From NCBI GenBank assembly GCA_027306785.1, contig DAHUZB010000010.1, positions 62,001-126,000 of the forward strand: DNA of 64,000 nt, given 5' to 3'. Shown here one piece after another: positions 1 through 7,320 of the stretch. The translations under genes were made by a program, and so were the position numbers. The DNA is from Vulcanimicrobiota bacterium. GTDB lineage: Bacteria > Vulcanimicrobiota > Vulcanimicrobiia > Vulcanimicrobiales > Vulcanimicrobiaceae. The notes under the pieces were generated by a model. The model was not told the origin of the DNA and ran no database searches. It worked only from the letters and a program-made list of their open reading frames with translations. The stretch's first letter is position 1; every line of letters begins with the position of its first letter.

Positions 1-206
1 ATCACGCCTCGATAACCCTCATCAAAACAGGCTGCGATCACACCGAGAAATGCCCGGGTCTTGCCGCTCTGAATCTTACCCAGGAGCATTCCCGGATGAT
101 TTGTATCCGTCTCCATTGCCTGCAAGCGAGCAACAGTGTCAGCGACCACGCCGCGCAGACTTGCATCATCACCGCGAGCGTTTGCGAGGTCCTCATAAAA
201 AGACAT
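1..206 (-). CDS. Z1-domain-type ATPase, N-terminal fragment cut by window edge
   Basis: The ATG at 206 follows a good ribosome site (AAGGAGA, 9 nt upstream) and the frame stays open to the left edge, so only about 68 N-terminal residues are visible. They include a Walker A-like motif GKIQSGKT preceded by PGMLL and followed by a helix and DEGYRGV. This arrangement is typical of Z1-domain proteins (GRVQSGKT type), which are large P-loop proteins often encoded with type II restriction-modification genes. The same-strand restriction operon at 6.0-8.4 kb supports a defence role, but about 5.8 kb of other genes lie between, so shared function is an inference. Other superfamily 2 helicase-like ATPases remain possible because the Z1 domain itself is outside the window. 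Confidence 0.6.
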   Translation of the reverse strand, partial: MSFYEDLANARGDDASLRGVVADTVARLQAMETDTNHPGMLLGKIQSGKTRAFLGVIAACFDEGYRGV

Positions 207-354
207 CAAAAATATTCTCCTTTAGCCGGATACACTTGCTAAACCACCGAACAAAACACGTTATTCGCGTTCGCACGTCATACCAAAAGAGTTCGCCGAA
301 GGCCGGACGTGATCGACGTGATCGTCGAGACCAAGTTAGACGGCTCGGACGCAA
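207..354. other. Intergenic region upstream of the Z1-like gene
   Basis: This stretch separates the stop of the LuxR-type gene from the start of the Z1-like gene. It contains the AAGGAGA ribosome site of the latter and a short direct repeat, GTGATCGACGTGATCG, near 309-324. No clear terminator hairpin or promoter was identified. Confidence 0.4.
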
Positions 355-1881
355 TTAGAGCCCGTCCTCACGTAGCTTCGCAAGGAGCTGATATTCGCCC
401 GTGACTGCGAATGCGCGATAAATGCGTTGCTTGTGTATGCGGACCGTATTCGGGCTCATCGAGAGCCGTGCTGCGATTGCCTCGGTTGCTAATCCTTCGT
501 CCTTGATAAGGGTAACAATTTCGTTTTGCCGCCTCGTCAGGCGCTCCGGCACATTGCGGCCAAGAGTGGCTAAGCGCTTGTACTCGACGCCCAGAAAGCT
601 CCTCGGAAACGTCTCCGCGTCCGCCTTTGCCCGCTGAAGCCACTGTTGACCTCCGCTGAGACGGAAGAGGAGCAGCGCCAAGTTTGCGGCGCGCCAGCGA
701 TATCCGTAGCGCTCAAATATAACGATCGCAGCTGTCGCATGACGCTCGGCTTTACGGCGACTGTGTCTGGCCGCACACACGAATGCAGCCGCCTCATCGC
801 GGAATGCGCGTAGCCGTTCGTCGTGCGCAAAACTAATGTGAGCAGGAACTGCAACTTTGTCCGCCTGATCAAGATAGCCGATAGCCAGATCAACATCGAC
901 GTCTGACATCAAACGGGCCAACAAAAGCAGTCCGCCTACCTCTTCACCCTTTACCGCATCCCACTCTATCGAGCGCGCGCATCGTCGAGCCTCCCCGAGT
1001 TCGATGCGTTGATGGACACCTTCGCGCGATGCTGCGGCAATCCAAGCGCGGTCCAGGTGAACGAGCATTTGCTGGTAAGGCGTTGCCGCAATCGAGAAGG
1101 CTTCCGCAAGCTCCTCTCCGGCAAGCAAGTGTTGGCCACGCATTGCATGGGCCCATGCCGTCGTGCGTAAGACGGAAAAGCGCTCATCCGCCAAATCGTG
1201 GGTCCATTGGATATCGTCGTAGCCTTCGACACAGGCAATCGCATCGGTATCGACCGTCTCTCGCGCCAACGCAGCTAGAACGCGCAGTGTTCGTGCGGCA
1301 ATAATGCAATTTCCACGATCGCTGGCGAGTTGTAGGCCCACGTAAAGGCAGTCCAATTGAGATCGAATGTTGCGCTGAAATGCCAGGCACCAACCTCGAA
1401 AAAACCAGTTCATCTCGCTCCGATCGGTTTCATTGATCGAGTCGAGTTCGGAAAGCGCCCGGACGTAGTCGCCTGCGGCGAGTCGAGCCGAAGCACGGTA
1501 GCAGGCAACATCGTCGTCGACCGCAGCCGCTGCGCCGTCAAGTACATCTAGCGAGGTCTTCACGTCGCCCGTCGATGCAAGACAGGCCGCGAGAATCGCT
1601 TGCACCAGCGGGTCCCGATCGATATCCGAGATCACGCGCCCGACGTTCGCAATCAGCGTCACGGCATCTTTACGGCGCCCGCACCAATAAAGCACTTGCG
1701 TCTCCAGCCGCACGCGTTCGCGCGAAAGCGACTGATACGCCAAGGCGTCCAATGCCGCGGCAAAAGCGCCACGACGGAATAAAACATACGCGTCAACAAG
1801 CGGCGAGGCACAGCCGCTCGAGTCCGAAGCCCACACATGAGTGACCTTCGCGCTCTCGAGCGCCTGACCTCGTCGCCGCAC
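355..1881 (-). CDS. LuxR-family transcriptional regulator with long TPR-like N-terminal region
   Basis: The product is 508 residues. The last ~65 form a LuxR/GerE helix-turn-helix (LTRRQNEIVTLI ... AARLSMSPNTVRIHKQRIY), a DNA-binding domain. The preceding ~430 residues are alanine-rich paired helices with TPR-like spacing (for example 'LAAGDYVRALSELDSI' and 'AWAHAMRGQHLLAGEEL'), as in LuxR regulators with tetratricopeptide sensor regions. No receiver domain or ATPase P-loop is visible. The GTG start at 1881 lies 5 nt after the stop of the small repeat-peptide gene, so the two are almost certainly co-transcribed. That coupling, and the paired palindromes upstream of the peptide gene, suggest that the regulator senses the peptide or a related signal and controls its own operon. 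The ligand is inference. Confidence 0.85.
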   Translation of the reverse strand: MRRRGQALESAKVTHVWASDSSGCASPLVDAYVLFRRGAFAAALDALAYQSLSRERVRLETQVLYWCGRRKDAVTLIANVGRVISDIDRDPLVQAILAACLASTGDVKTSLDVLDGAAAAVDDDVACYRASARLAAGDYVRALSELDSINETDRSEMNWFFRGWCLAFQRNIRSQLDCLYVGLQLASDRGNCIIAARTLRVLAALARETVDTDAIACVEGYDDIQWTHDLADERFSVLRTTAWAHAMRGQHLLAGEELAEAFSIAATPYQQMLVHLDRAWIAAASREGVHQRIELGEARRCARSIEWDAVKGEEVGGLLLLARLMSDVDVDLAIGYLDQADKVAVPAHISFAHDERLRAFRDEAAAFVCAARHSRRKAERHATAAIVIFERYGYRWRAANLALLLFRLSGGQQWLQRAKADAETFPRSFLGVEYKRLATLGRNVPERLTRRQNEIVTLIKDEGLATEAIAARLSMSPNTVRIHKQRIYRAFAVTGEYQLLAKLREDGL

Positions 1882-1886
1882 CGTGA

Positions 1887-2081
1887 CTAGAAGCCGCCCC
1901 CGATGGTATCGGCCGCGGTTACTGTCGGCGCCACGGCTTTAAATCCGCCACCGATCGTGTCCGCGGGCGTCACGACCGGGGCTTTAGCCGTGAACCCCCC
2001 GCCGATTGTATCCATAGCATGCACGTGGCCCTGAGGAGCGAGACAAAGAAACAGGCTAAAAAGCGCGTGTATGAAGAGCAT
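1887..2081 (-). CDS. Exported 64-residue peptide with three DTIGGGF repeats (putative signalling peptide precursor)
   Basis: The ATG at 2081 is chosen because AAGGAG sits 5 nt upstream. Residues 1-22 form a classic signal peptide (hydrophobic LFSLFLCLA core, ending HVHA). The rest is a 17-residue repeat: DTIGGGF occurs at residues 24, 41 and 58, with similar linkers (KAPVVTPA, VAPTVTAA), and the protein ends exactly on the last heptad. The three heptad-coding segments differ at most third codon positions while the amino acids are identical, which points to selection on the peptide. It lies directly upstream of a LuxR/TPR regulator gene. I know no family with this motif. A multicopy pheromone precursor is the most economical reading. 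A structural or adhesive repeat peptide is the alternative. Confidence 0.72.
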   Translation of the reverse strand: MLFIHALFSLFLCLAPQGHVHAMDTIGGGFTAKAPVVTPADTIGGGFKAVAPTVTAADTIGGGF

Positions 2082-2117
2082 CCGGTCTCCTTGGAAAGAC
2101 ATATAGTTCTTTTGGCC

Positions 2118-2133
2118 TAGTCGCGGACGACTA
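2118..2133. promoter_or_regulatory. Palindromic operator candidate 1 (TAGTCG-N4-CGACTA)
   Basis: TAGTCGCGGACGACTA is a perfect 6-bp inverted repeat with a 4-bp spacer, 36 nt upstream of the repeat-peptide start codon. Size and symmetry fit a dimeric LuxR/GerE-type regulator. A second copy lies 72 bp away, close to seven helical turns. Confidence 0.55.
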
Positions 2134-2189
2134 CAGCCATAGATCAGCTTACGCTCTCGCAGCGCTCTTGACCACCCAAGTCGGCAAAC

Positions 2190-2205
2190 TAGTCGTCGAT
2201 GACTA
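2190..2205. promoter_or_regulatory. Palindromic operator candidate 2 (TAGTCG-N4-TGACTA)
   Basis: TAGTCGTCGATGACTA matches operator 1 at 13 of 16 positions and keeps the TAGTC...GACTA arms. It lies 50 nt upstream of the divergent HD-like gene and about 108 nt upstream of the peptide gene, so one regulator could control both directions. Confidence 0.55.
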
Positions 2206-2255
2206 CTGATTTTTGAGGAGAGACACGCCATTCGGCGCCGTGCCAAAGTTTCTCC

Positions 2256-2819
2256 ATGGACGACGAACAGCTCGACTATCGAGAGATCATGCGCCTCGAA
2301 TCCGAACGCAAACTACGCGCATTGCCGAGTGATTTTCTGGCAGTCGCGTGGGTCCAAAGGGCACAAGTCGAGGCGGTCATTGACGCGGTGTTGGTCACCG
2401 CTCACGGTCCGTACGAGGCAGCAATATCCCACGCCCGGCGTGTTGGCGAGTGGTGCGCACGAATTGCGGGCCAGATAAACGCCGGGCCGAATCCGGAAAT
2501 CGCGCGACGTGTAGGCGTGCTAGCCGATGTGTCGCCTGCAACTCTGCTGCGTATTCCGGAACTGTGCCATCTCGCCGATCACGTAGCTGATTTTCAACGC
2601 GCCTCGATCTGCAATGCGCAAGGTACCGCACACATCCTCACGATGATCGTCTCCGTGGCGACCGAATTCGACGAGCGGATGCGCCATGAGAAGCGCTCGG
2701 CAAGTACGATTCTACGTGCAATGTTGCGCGAAGCGCGGGCCGAGCGATGCGAGGTCGTAGGAGCGCTCCACAAGGCGCTTCACGCGCGCTTCGCGTCGGC
2801 CGCGATCATACACGCCTAA
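2256..2819 (+). CDS. Degenerate HD-GYP-like protein
   Basis: The 187-residue product resembles a collapsed HD-GYP phosphodiesterase domain. HARRVGEWCARIAG (about residue 55) aligns with the first helix. VGVLADVSPATLLRIPEL sits where HD-GYP proteins have LLHDIGK. ILTMIVSVATEFDER...RSASTILRAML resembles the C-terminal 'ilaVaDvFDAl' helix. The metal-binding HD pair reads AD, and the HHE/GYP section is missing, so cyclic-di-GMP hydrolysis is unlikely. A signal-binding or protein-interaction role is more plausible. It diverges from the peptide/LuxR operon and shares its promoter region, suggesting co-regulation. The ATG has no strong ribosome site. Family assignment is by motif pattern only. Confidence 0.6.
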   Translation: MDDEQLDYREIMRLESERKLRALPSDFLAVAWVQRAQVEAVIDAVLVTAHGPYEAAISHARRVGEWCARIAGQINAGPNPEIARRVGVLADVSPATLLRIPELCHLADHVADFQRASICNAQGTAHILTMIVSVATEFDERMRHEKRSASTILRAMLREARAERCEVVGALHKALHARFASAAIIHA

Positions 2820-2868
2820 GACACCCCTAAAAGGAAGCAAGCGCAGACTAGCGAAGCGACCTGGCAGG

Positions 2869-4697
2869 GTGACTACAATCAATAATCCGGCTCTTGCCGA
2901 CGACGTCCGCGCCCACTATGCGCGGGTAACTCCGCTCGCCCACGCCGTCTTCGGCGGCATGCCGATCGTCAGCACATCGTTTCCCGACGGTCTCTCGGGC
3001 GCTCCGCACTGGCACACCAAGCCGCTCCCGCTCGAGCCGAGCACCATCGCCTGGTGCCTCGAAAAGCTCGGCTCGCTCGAATTCCACTCGTGGTTTCCCG
3101 CGCCGCACCAGCCCGATCGCCTCGGCTACGCGCGCATCATGCTCGAAGCCACCGGCTCGCTCGACGCCGCCCACATGCGCCATGCCGCGCGCCTCACGCG
3201 CACCGCGCTCAACGATCGCGATGTCGATGCGATCCTCGTGCAAAACGGCGACGGCAATCTCACGCTCTTCATCCCGTTCGCCGACGCTCCGGCGTACGAC
3301 GACGTGCGCACTTGGCTGCACGCCGTGGCGAACGAGCTCGCGCTCAAGCACGGCGCGCTCTTCAGCACCGAACCGAACACGCGCGGCGGCAATCTCGTGC
3401 ATCTGCACGTCACGCACAACGCCGTCCGCGGCTACAGTTCGCTACCCTACGCGCTGCGCGCGCGTCCCGATCTCCCGGTGAATCTCCCGATCGCCTGGAG
3501 CGATCTCGACACCATCGAAAACGGCAGCGTGACCATCGCGACGTTTCCCGCGCACTTTCGCACGCACGGCGATACGCTCTTCATCGAGCACCGCCGCTTG
3601 GCCGAGCAGCGCTTTTCGCAGACGCAAACCGAGCGACGCGCCGCACAGCCGCAGCACCTCGCGCTCCCCTCGAAGGGCACCACCATTTCGGCCGCGCTGC
3701 AGATCCTCGCCGACGGTATCACCCGCAGCGCCGATGCCATTCTCGACGAAGCGATCCGGCGGGGCCTCCTCGCCGCCGACTACAAGGCGCGCTACGTCTA
3801 CACCGCGCTCATCGAATACATCGCGCGCGCCAACGGAAACGGCCGCAAGCCGTCGATCGTGCAAGACGAGATGCGCAACTTTCGCATCAACGAACCGCCC
3901 GACGATTGGCCCGATCTCGCCGCCCCCGCATCGCCCGCGCCCGATCCCGCGGCGCAGGCGCTCGCCGCGCGCCTCACCGCCGCCGCGCACGGCACCGATC
4001 CCGCCTCCTTCGAAGTCGCCGTCTGCGACGCATTCGCGCACCTGGGCTTCATCACCACGCACGTCGGCGGCGAAAAGGCCCCGACGGCTATGCCGACGCG
4101 CTGCTCGGCCCGCTCGGCTATCGCGTGATGATCGAATGCAAAACGGCCAAGAGCCAAGTCGCGCAGCCCGATGCCTTAGAAGCCGCAAAGTACAAGACCG
4201 CGTTTAACGCACAATACGGCATCCTCGTCGGCCCCGCGTTCCCCGACGAAGTCGAGCTCACGCAAGAACTGCACACCCACGGCGTCAGCGCCTGGACGCT
4301 CGACGATCTGTGCACGGCGCTCGCCCTGAACGCAAACGCCTACGAGCTACGCCCGTGCTTCGAGCCCGGCTACGCCGCCGATGCGCTCACCGATCTGCAG
4401 TGGAATCGCACGCACGGCCGCGCCAAGCGCGTACGCGTGATCTCCGAGCTTCTCGTCCAAGCCGGTCTCGCGCTGCAGACCGATGCCGCGCGCACCGGCC
4501 CGGCCGCCGAAGCACCGCACCTCACGCTCGACACCGCAATCGCCCTCGTCGATCAACGCCTCGCGCAGCTCGGCTCCGCCCACGCCTGCACCCGCGACGA
4601 CGTCACCGCCGCCATCGCCTACCTCACGAACCCGCTCATCGCCCGCGCGGTGAGCGCACCCGACACCGACGCAGTCGTGATCGTGAGTCGCGGGTAG
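2869..4697 (+). pseudogene. LigD-polymerase-like (AEP) domain fused to Mrr-like restriction nuclease, frameshifted
   Basis: Frame 1 from about 2869 encodes ~405 residues whose first part resembles the LigD polymerase/primase domain, notably 'HNAVRGYSSLPYALRARP' then 'VNLPIAWSDLD', as in APYSLR...PVS.PL.WDEL of LigD. Expected catalytic acids (DLD) read MLE and the TSGGKGLH motif reads QNGDGNLT, so the domain looks inactive. After a CCCC run near 4080 the frame changes by one missing base. The new frame gives DGYADALLG...YRVMIECKTAK, a PD-(D/E)XK core (D..ECK), and continues to 4697. The shift falls inside the nuclease motif, so it is either a real lesion or a homopolymer error. The start is uncertain. 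The frame opens at 2869 (GTG) with GGCAGGG upstream. Confidence 0.6.
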
Positions 4698-5525
4698 GAA
4701 GCGTGTGAGGCCATCGCGGTGTTCCGCTATGGCGCTCTCATCGAAGATCCACGTCGGCAGCGTCTTCGGGAACGCGGCTGCGGCAAGCGTAGCGTCAAAG
4801 TCGATGCGGCGCCCGCTGAATTGGAACGCATAGGACCACCTGGTCCTGATTACGAGCCGATATGGACCGACCTGCCCGAAGTCCTCAATGACGCTCGTTT
4901 CGCGCGTTAGCGCCGTCGTAGAGACGGCATATTCGCCGATTAACCTTGCCCTGACGATATCGTAGCTATCTTTGTCTATCCAAAGCTCGCGGAGATTATG
5001 GAGCACCGGCCGATCGATCGGATGCAGAACCAAGTGATAGGCAAATATCTTCCGATCACCGCTGCTCAGCGAGTCGACACCGGCAAGCCGAATGCGGTAC
5101 GCCGGTGAAGCAAACGTAGTCGTCGTTACGATCGTACGCAACGCCTGCGCCTTCGGATTCACATCTTTCCGCGAGGTTGAACCTGAAGGAGCCCCACGGA
5201 CGAGCCAAACGTCGGGAGCAAAATAAGACCTGCCGATGTTGATTTTTTCGCGCTTCGCGAACGGCAGAACAAAGAGGCATTCGCGACGATCGGAGGCCCT
5301 GAAGTATGCACCCTCTTCAAAGTCATGCATCTCCGAGGACTCCCCGTTTACGTTGTTCTGGCGCATATCAACGATCGCCGATATGTAGCGTGGTTGATGG
5401 AGCGTTCGGAGTCTGGCGATCGCCGCCTGATAGATATGATCTGCGCTCGGCACCCGGTTAGCCGCAGATGGCGCGGTCGGGGTTGCGAGAACGACAAGCA
5501 CAAAGAGTAGGAAGTGCAACAACAC
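4347..5525 (-). CDS. Secreted protein of unknown function with an overrun C-terminus
   Basis: The GTG start at 5525 gives a signal peptide (LLHFLLFVLVVLATPTAPSAA) and about 270 residues of mainly beta-strand character, including DFGQVGPYRLVIRTRW and FPKTLPTWIFDESAIAEH. The layout recalls LolA/outer-membrane-lipoprotein-sorting-like exported proteins, but I cannot assign a family. The recognisable protein ends around position 4715, almost at the stop of the convergent gene (4697). The frame nevertheless runs on antisense to that gene to 4347, adding ~115 low-complexity residues rich in Gly, Val, Glu and Arg. The original stop was probably lost. This agrees with other decayed genes nearby. Confidence 0.55.
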   Translation of the reverse strand: MLLHFLLFVLVVLATPTAPSAANRVPSADHIYQAAIARLRTLHQPRYISAIVDMRQNNVNGESSEMHDFEEGAYFRASDRRECLFVLPFAKREKINIGRSYFAPDVWLVRGAPSGSTSRKDVNPKAQALRTIVTTTTFASPAYRIRLAGVDSLSSGDRKIFAYHLVLHPIDRPVLHNLRELWIDKDSYDIVRARLIGEYAVSTTALTRETSVIEDFGQVGPYRLVIRTRWSYAFQFSGRRIDFDATLAAAAFPKTLPTWIFDESAIAEHRDGLTRFLPATHDHDCVGVGCAHRAGDERVREVGDGGGDVVAGAGVGGAELREALIDEGDCGVEREVRCFGGRAGARGIGLQRETGLDEKLGDHAYALGAAVRAIPLQIGERIGGVAGLEARA

Positions 5526-5622
5526 GGCTACGTACGTCTCTCCTCTCTTACAAGGCCTTCAAAAAACAGATCCGCACGCGCAAACGGCGAGCCGTCGGCG
5601 CACTCGCCGTCACGCGGCAAAA
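5526..5622. other. Short spacer between two damaged genes
   Basis: It holds the GAGAGGAGAG purine stretch upstream of the gene starting at 5525. Nothing else was recognised. Confidence 0.3.
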
Positions 5623-6021
5623 CTACGACGCGTAGCGCAGCACCGGAACGCCGCGTGCATCGCTGCTTAGGAACACCGTGCCGCTGCGGCCGGCGATCGA
5701 GGGTCCAGCGCCGATCGCTCCGCGCGGTCCGGCGATGGCGACCTGCTCCACCGTCCCCTTCTCGTCAATACGCAGCAAATACGATTTCCCAACATCATGG
5801 CCGAACGCGACGTTCGAAATCGCCCACACGTAGCCGCTCGCGGCAAAGATGGTCGCCGGACATGCGTCGCGCAGGCTCGGAGCAGTCGCAGCGACGCGCA
5901 TCACGGCACCGGACGGAGCAACCCGGTACGCGTAGGTCATTCCGGGAACGCCACCGCGCATCTCCTGTCCGATCACCCATGCCGACCCGTCCGGAGCCGC
6001 TGTAAAAGATTCACAGTTGCC
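5623..6021 (-). pseudogene. 5'-truncated beta-propeller (Vgb/NHL-like) gene remnant
   Basis: The frame reads about 130 residues in propeller-like blades (APDGSAWVIGQEM, SGYVWAISNVAFG, DEKGTVEQVAIAGPRGAI) similar to virginiamycin-B-lyase/NHL-type secreted proteins. It ends with a normal stop at 5623. There is no start codon or signal peptide: coding similarity runs upstream only to about 6015 and then meets the restriction endonuclease stop codon (6022) in the same frame. An internal ATG at 5976 exists, but residues before it (FTAAPDGSAW) still look homologous, so the gene's front has been removed. The restriction-modification operon probably inserted here and removed it. Confidence 0.6.
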
Positions 6022-6918
6022 TCAAATCAACAGGTCGAGCACCAGATCCGCGATGTCGCGAATGCGCCGTCCTTCGACCAGCGTGTTGAGCATATCGAGC
6101 TGATCCTCGTTGCCGATCGCCGTCAGCGCCTCGCGCAATTCCGGCAACGCCGCATGATACACGAAATCCACATCGCCCGTTCCGAGCGCAAGCGACGATA
6201 GACGCGTCGGAAGCGGCTCGGCGGTCACGGCCACGATCGAAGGCGCCCGCCCTTTCCGGTTCCGAATCAAGTTCAAGGCCTCGGTTCGCGTGTTCTGGGC
6301 CCGATCCGAACGCATGGTGATCTTGCACGACACGCTCGCGTGCAGCAGCGGATGGCCGCGCGAGAACTCCGCGTCGTCGAGCAGCGGCGAGAGGCGCGCC
6401 ACATCGACGTCCGGTGAACGCCCGACCTCGCTCGAATTCAGCGGCCGGCGATACACGACGATGTCCGGCACAACGAGGTACTGCTCCGAAAAGATCGTCC
6501 GAAGCTCCCGATTCTGCTCGAGCGCGCTCCGAATGTCGTTCAGATGCGCGTACTGATCGAAATGCGCCGCGGCGTACTCGGTCTTCCACTCCCAGCCGCC
6601 GGGACGCAGCGCAGCCCCGAGTTCGAAGCCGCGCGTCAAGAAATCTCGCACCGCGAACTGGAAGAGTTTACCCGAGTCCTGCGCGGGCTCGGCCTCGGCA
6701 AACGCGCCCGGGAGACGCGCGCCCAATTCCCACGCGATCTTGAGCGACGAGGCGTTATCGACATCCGCAATGCTCACCGCACCGAGCATCGACGACGGCA
6801 TATTCTTCGCGATGCTCGGCTTCAATCGGCTAAGCGGCTTCAGCCACAGAATCTCCGATTTGAAACGCGCCAGAAACTCACGCCGCGCCTCGGCCAATCG
6901 CGGCAAGAACTCATTCAC
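6022..6918 (-). CDS. NgoMIV-like type II restriction endonuclease
   Basis: The GTG start at 6918 overlaps the vsr stop (GTGA), giving 298 residues, near the 286 of NgoMIV. The candidate active site is VVPDIVV, then SCK 47 residues after the Asp, then Glu 14 residues later (SCKITMRSDRAQNTRTEALN). These spacings equal those of NgoMIV D140/K187/E201, the NgoMIV/Cfr10I-type arrangement in which the Glu lies beyond the Lys. Enzymes of the group cut GCCGGC or related sites as tetramers. The specificity here is inferred only from the family. A C5 methyltransferase and Vsr precede it in one operon, completing a type II system. An upstream in-frame ATG at 6957 would overlap vsr by 43 nt and is less likely. 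Confidence 0.82.
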   Translation of the reverse strand: MNEFLPRLAEARREFLARFKSEILWLKPLSRLKPSIAKNMPSSMLGAVSIADVDNASSLKIAWELGARLPGAFAEAEPAQDSGKLFQFAVRDFLTRGFELGAALRPGGWEWKTEYAAAHFDQYAHLNDIRSALEQNRELRTIFSEQYLVVPDIVVYRRPLNSSEVGRSPDVDVARLSPLLDDAEFSRGHPLLHASVSCKITMRSDRAQNTRTEALNLIRNRKGRAPSIVAVTAEPLPTRLSSLALGTGDVDFVYHAALPELREALTAIGNEDQLDMLNTLVEGRRIRDIADLVLDLLI

Positions 6919-7295
6919 GGGGCGGCCCTCCGATAGCGTCGTGCGATCCCGTGGCACATCCGTTCGAATGCCACCGCCTCACAGGTCCAAAATTGCACGC
7001 TCTCAATGCCCATCTCGGCGAGAAGTCGAATGTTCCGTAGATCGCGCGCGCGATTTTCCCGAATCTTCCGTTTCCAGAAATCGGCGTTCGTCTTCGGGCG
7101 ACCTCCTGCGGCACAGTCGGTATGACCGTGCCAAAAGCACCCGTTTACGAAGATCGCCAACCGTAGCCGCCCGATGTATAGGTCGGGCGTTCCGGGCAAG
7201 TCGCGCCGATGAAGGCGATAGCGAACGCCGAGCCCCGAGAGCAACCGACGCACGGCGAGCTCCGGCGCCGTATCGCGCGAGCGAACGCGCGCCAT
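6915..7295 (-). CDS. vsr: Very-short-patch-repair (Vsr) endonuclease
   Basis: Vsr nicks 5' of the T in T:G mismatches that arise when the 5-methylcytosine made by a partner methyltransferase deaminates. Visible family motifs are MARVRSRDTAPELAVRRLL, GTPDLYI (metal-binding Asp), FVNGCFWHGH (active-site His) and FWKRKIRENRARD. The ATG at 7295 gives 126 residues. Family members usually have about 10-15 residues before 'M.R(I/V)RS.DT', and the sequence SEGNLSKGEQ upstream fits this, so translation may begin further upstream at a start I could not identify. It lies 25 nt after the methyltransferase stop and overlaps the endonuclease start by 4 nt. Confidence 0.88.
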   Translation of the reverse strand: MARVRSRDTAPELAVRRLLSGLGVRYRLHRRDLPGTPDLYIGRLRLAIFVNGCFWHGHTDCAAGGRPKTNADFWKRKIRENRARDLRNIRLLAEMGIESVQFWTCEAVAFERMCHGIARRYRRAAP

Positions 7296-7320
7296 CTGCT
7301 CGCCCTTCGAAAGGTTGCCC

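Noticed and set aside
5806-5826. A third LexA box (CGAACGCGACGTTCG)
   Set aside because: The spacer is 5 nt rather than 4, and it lies inside coding sequence.
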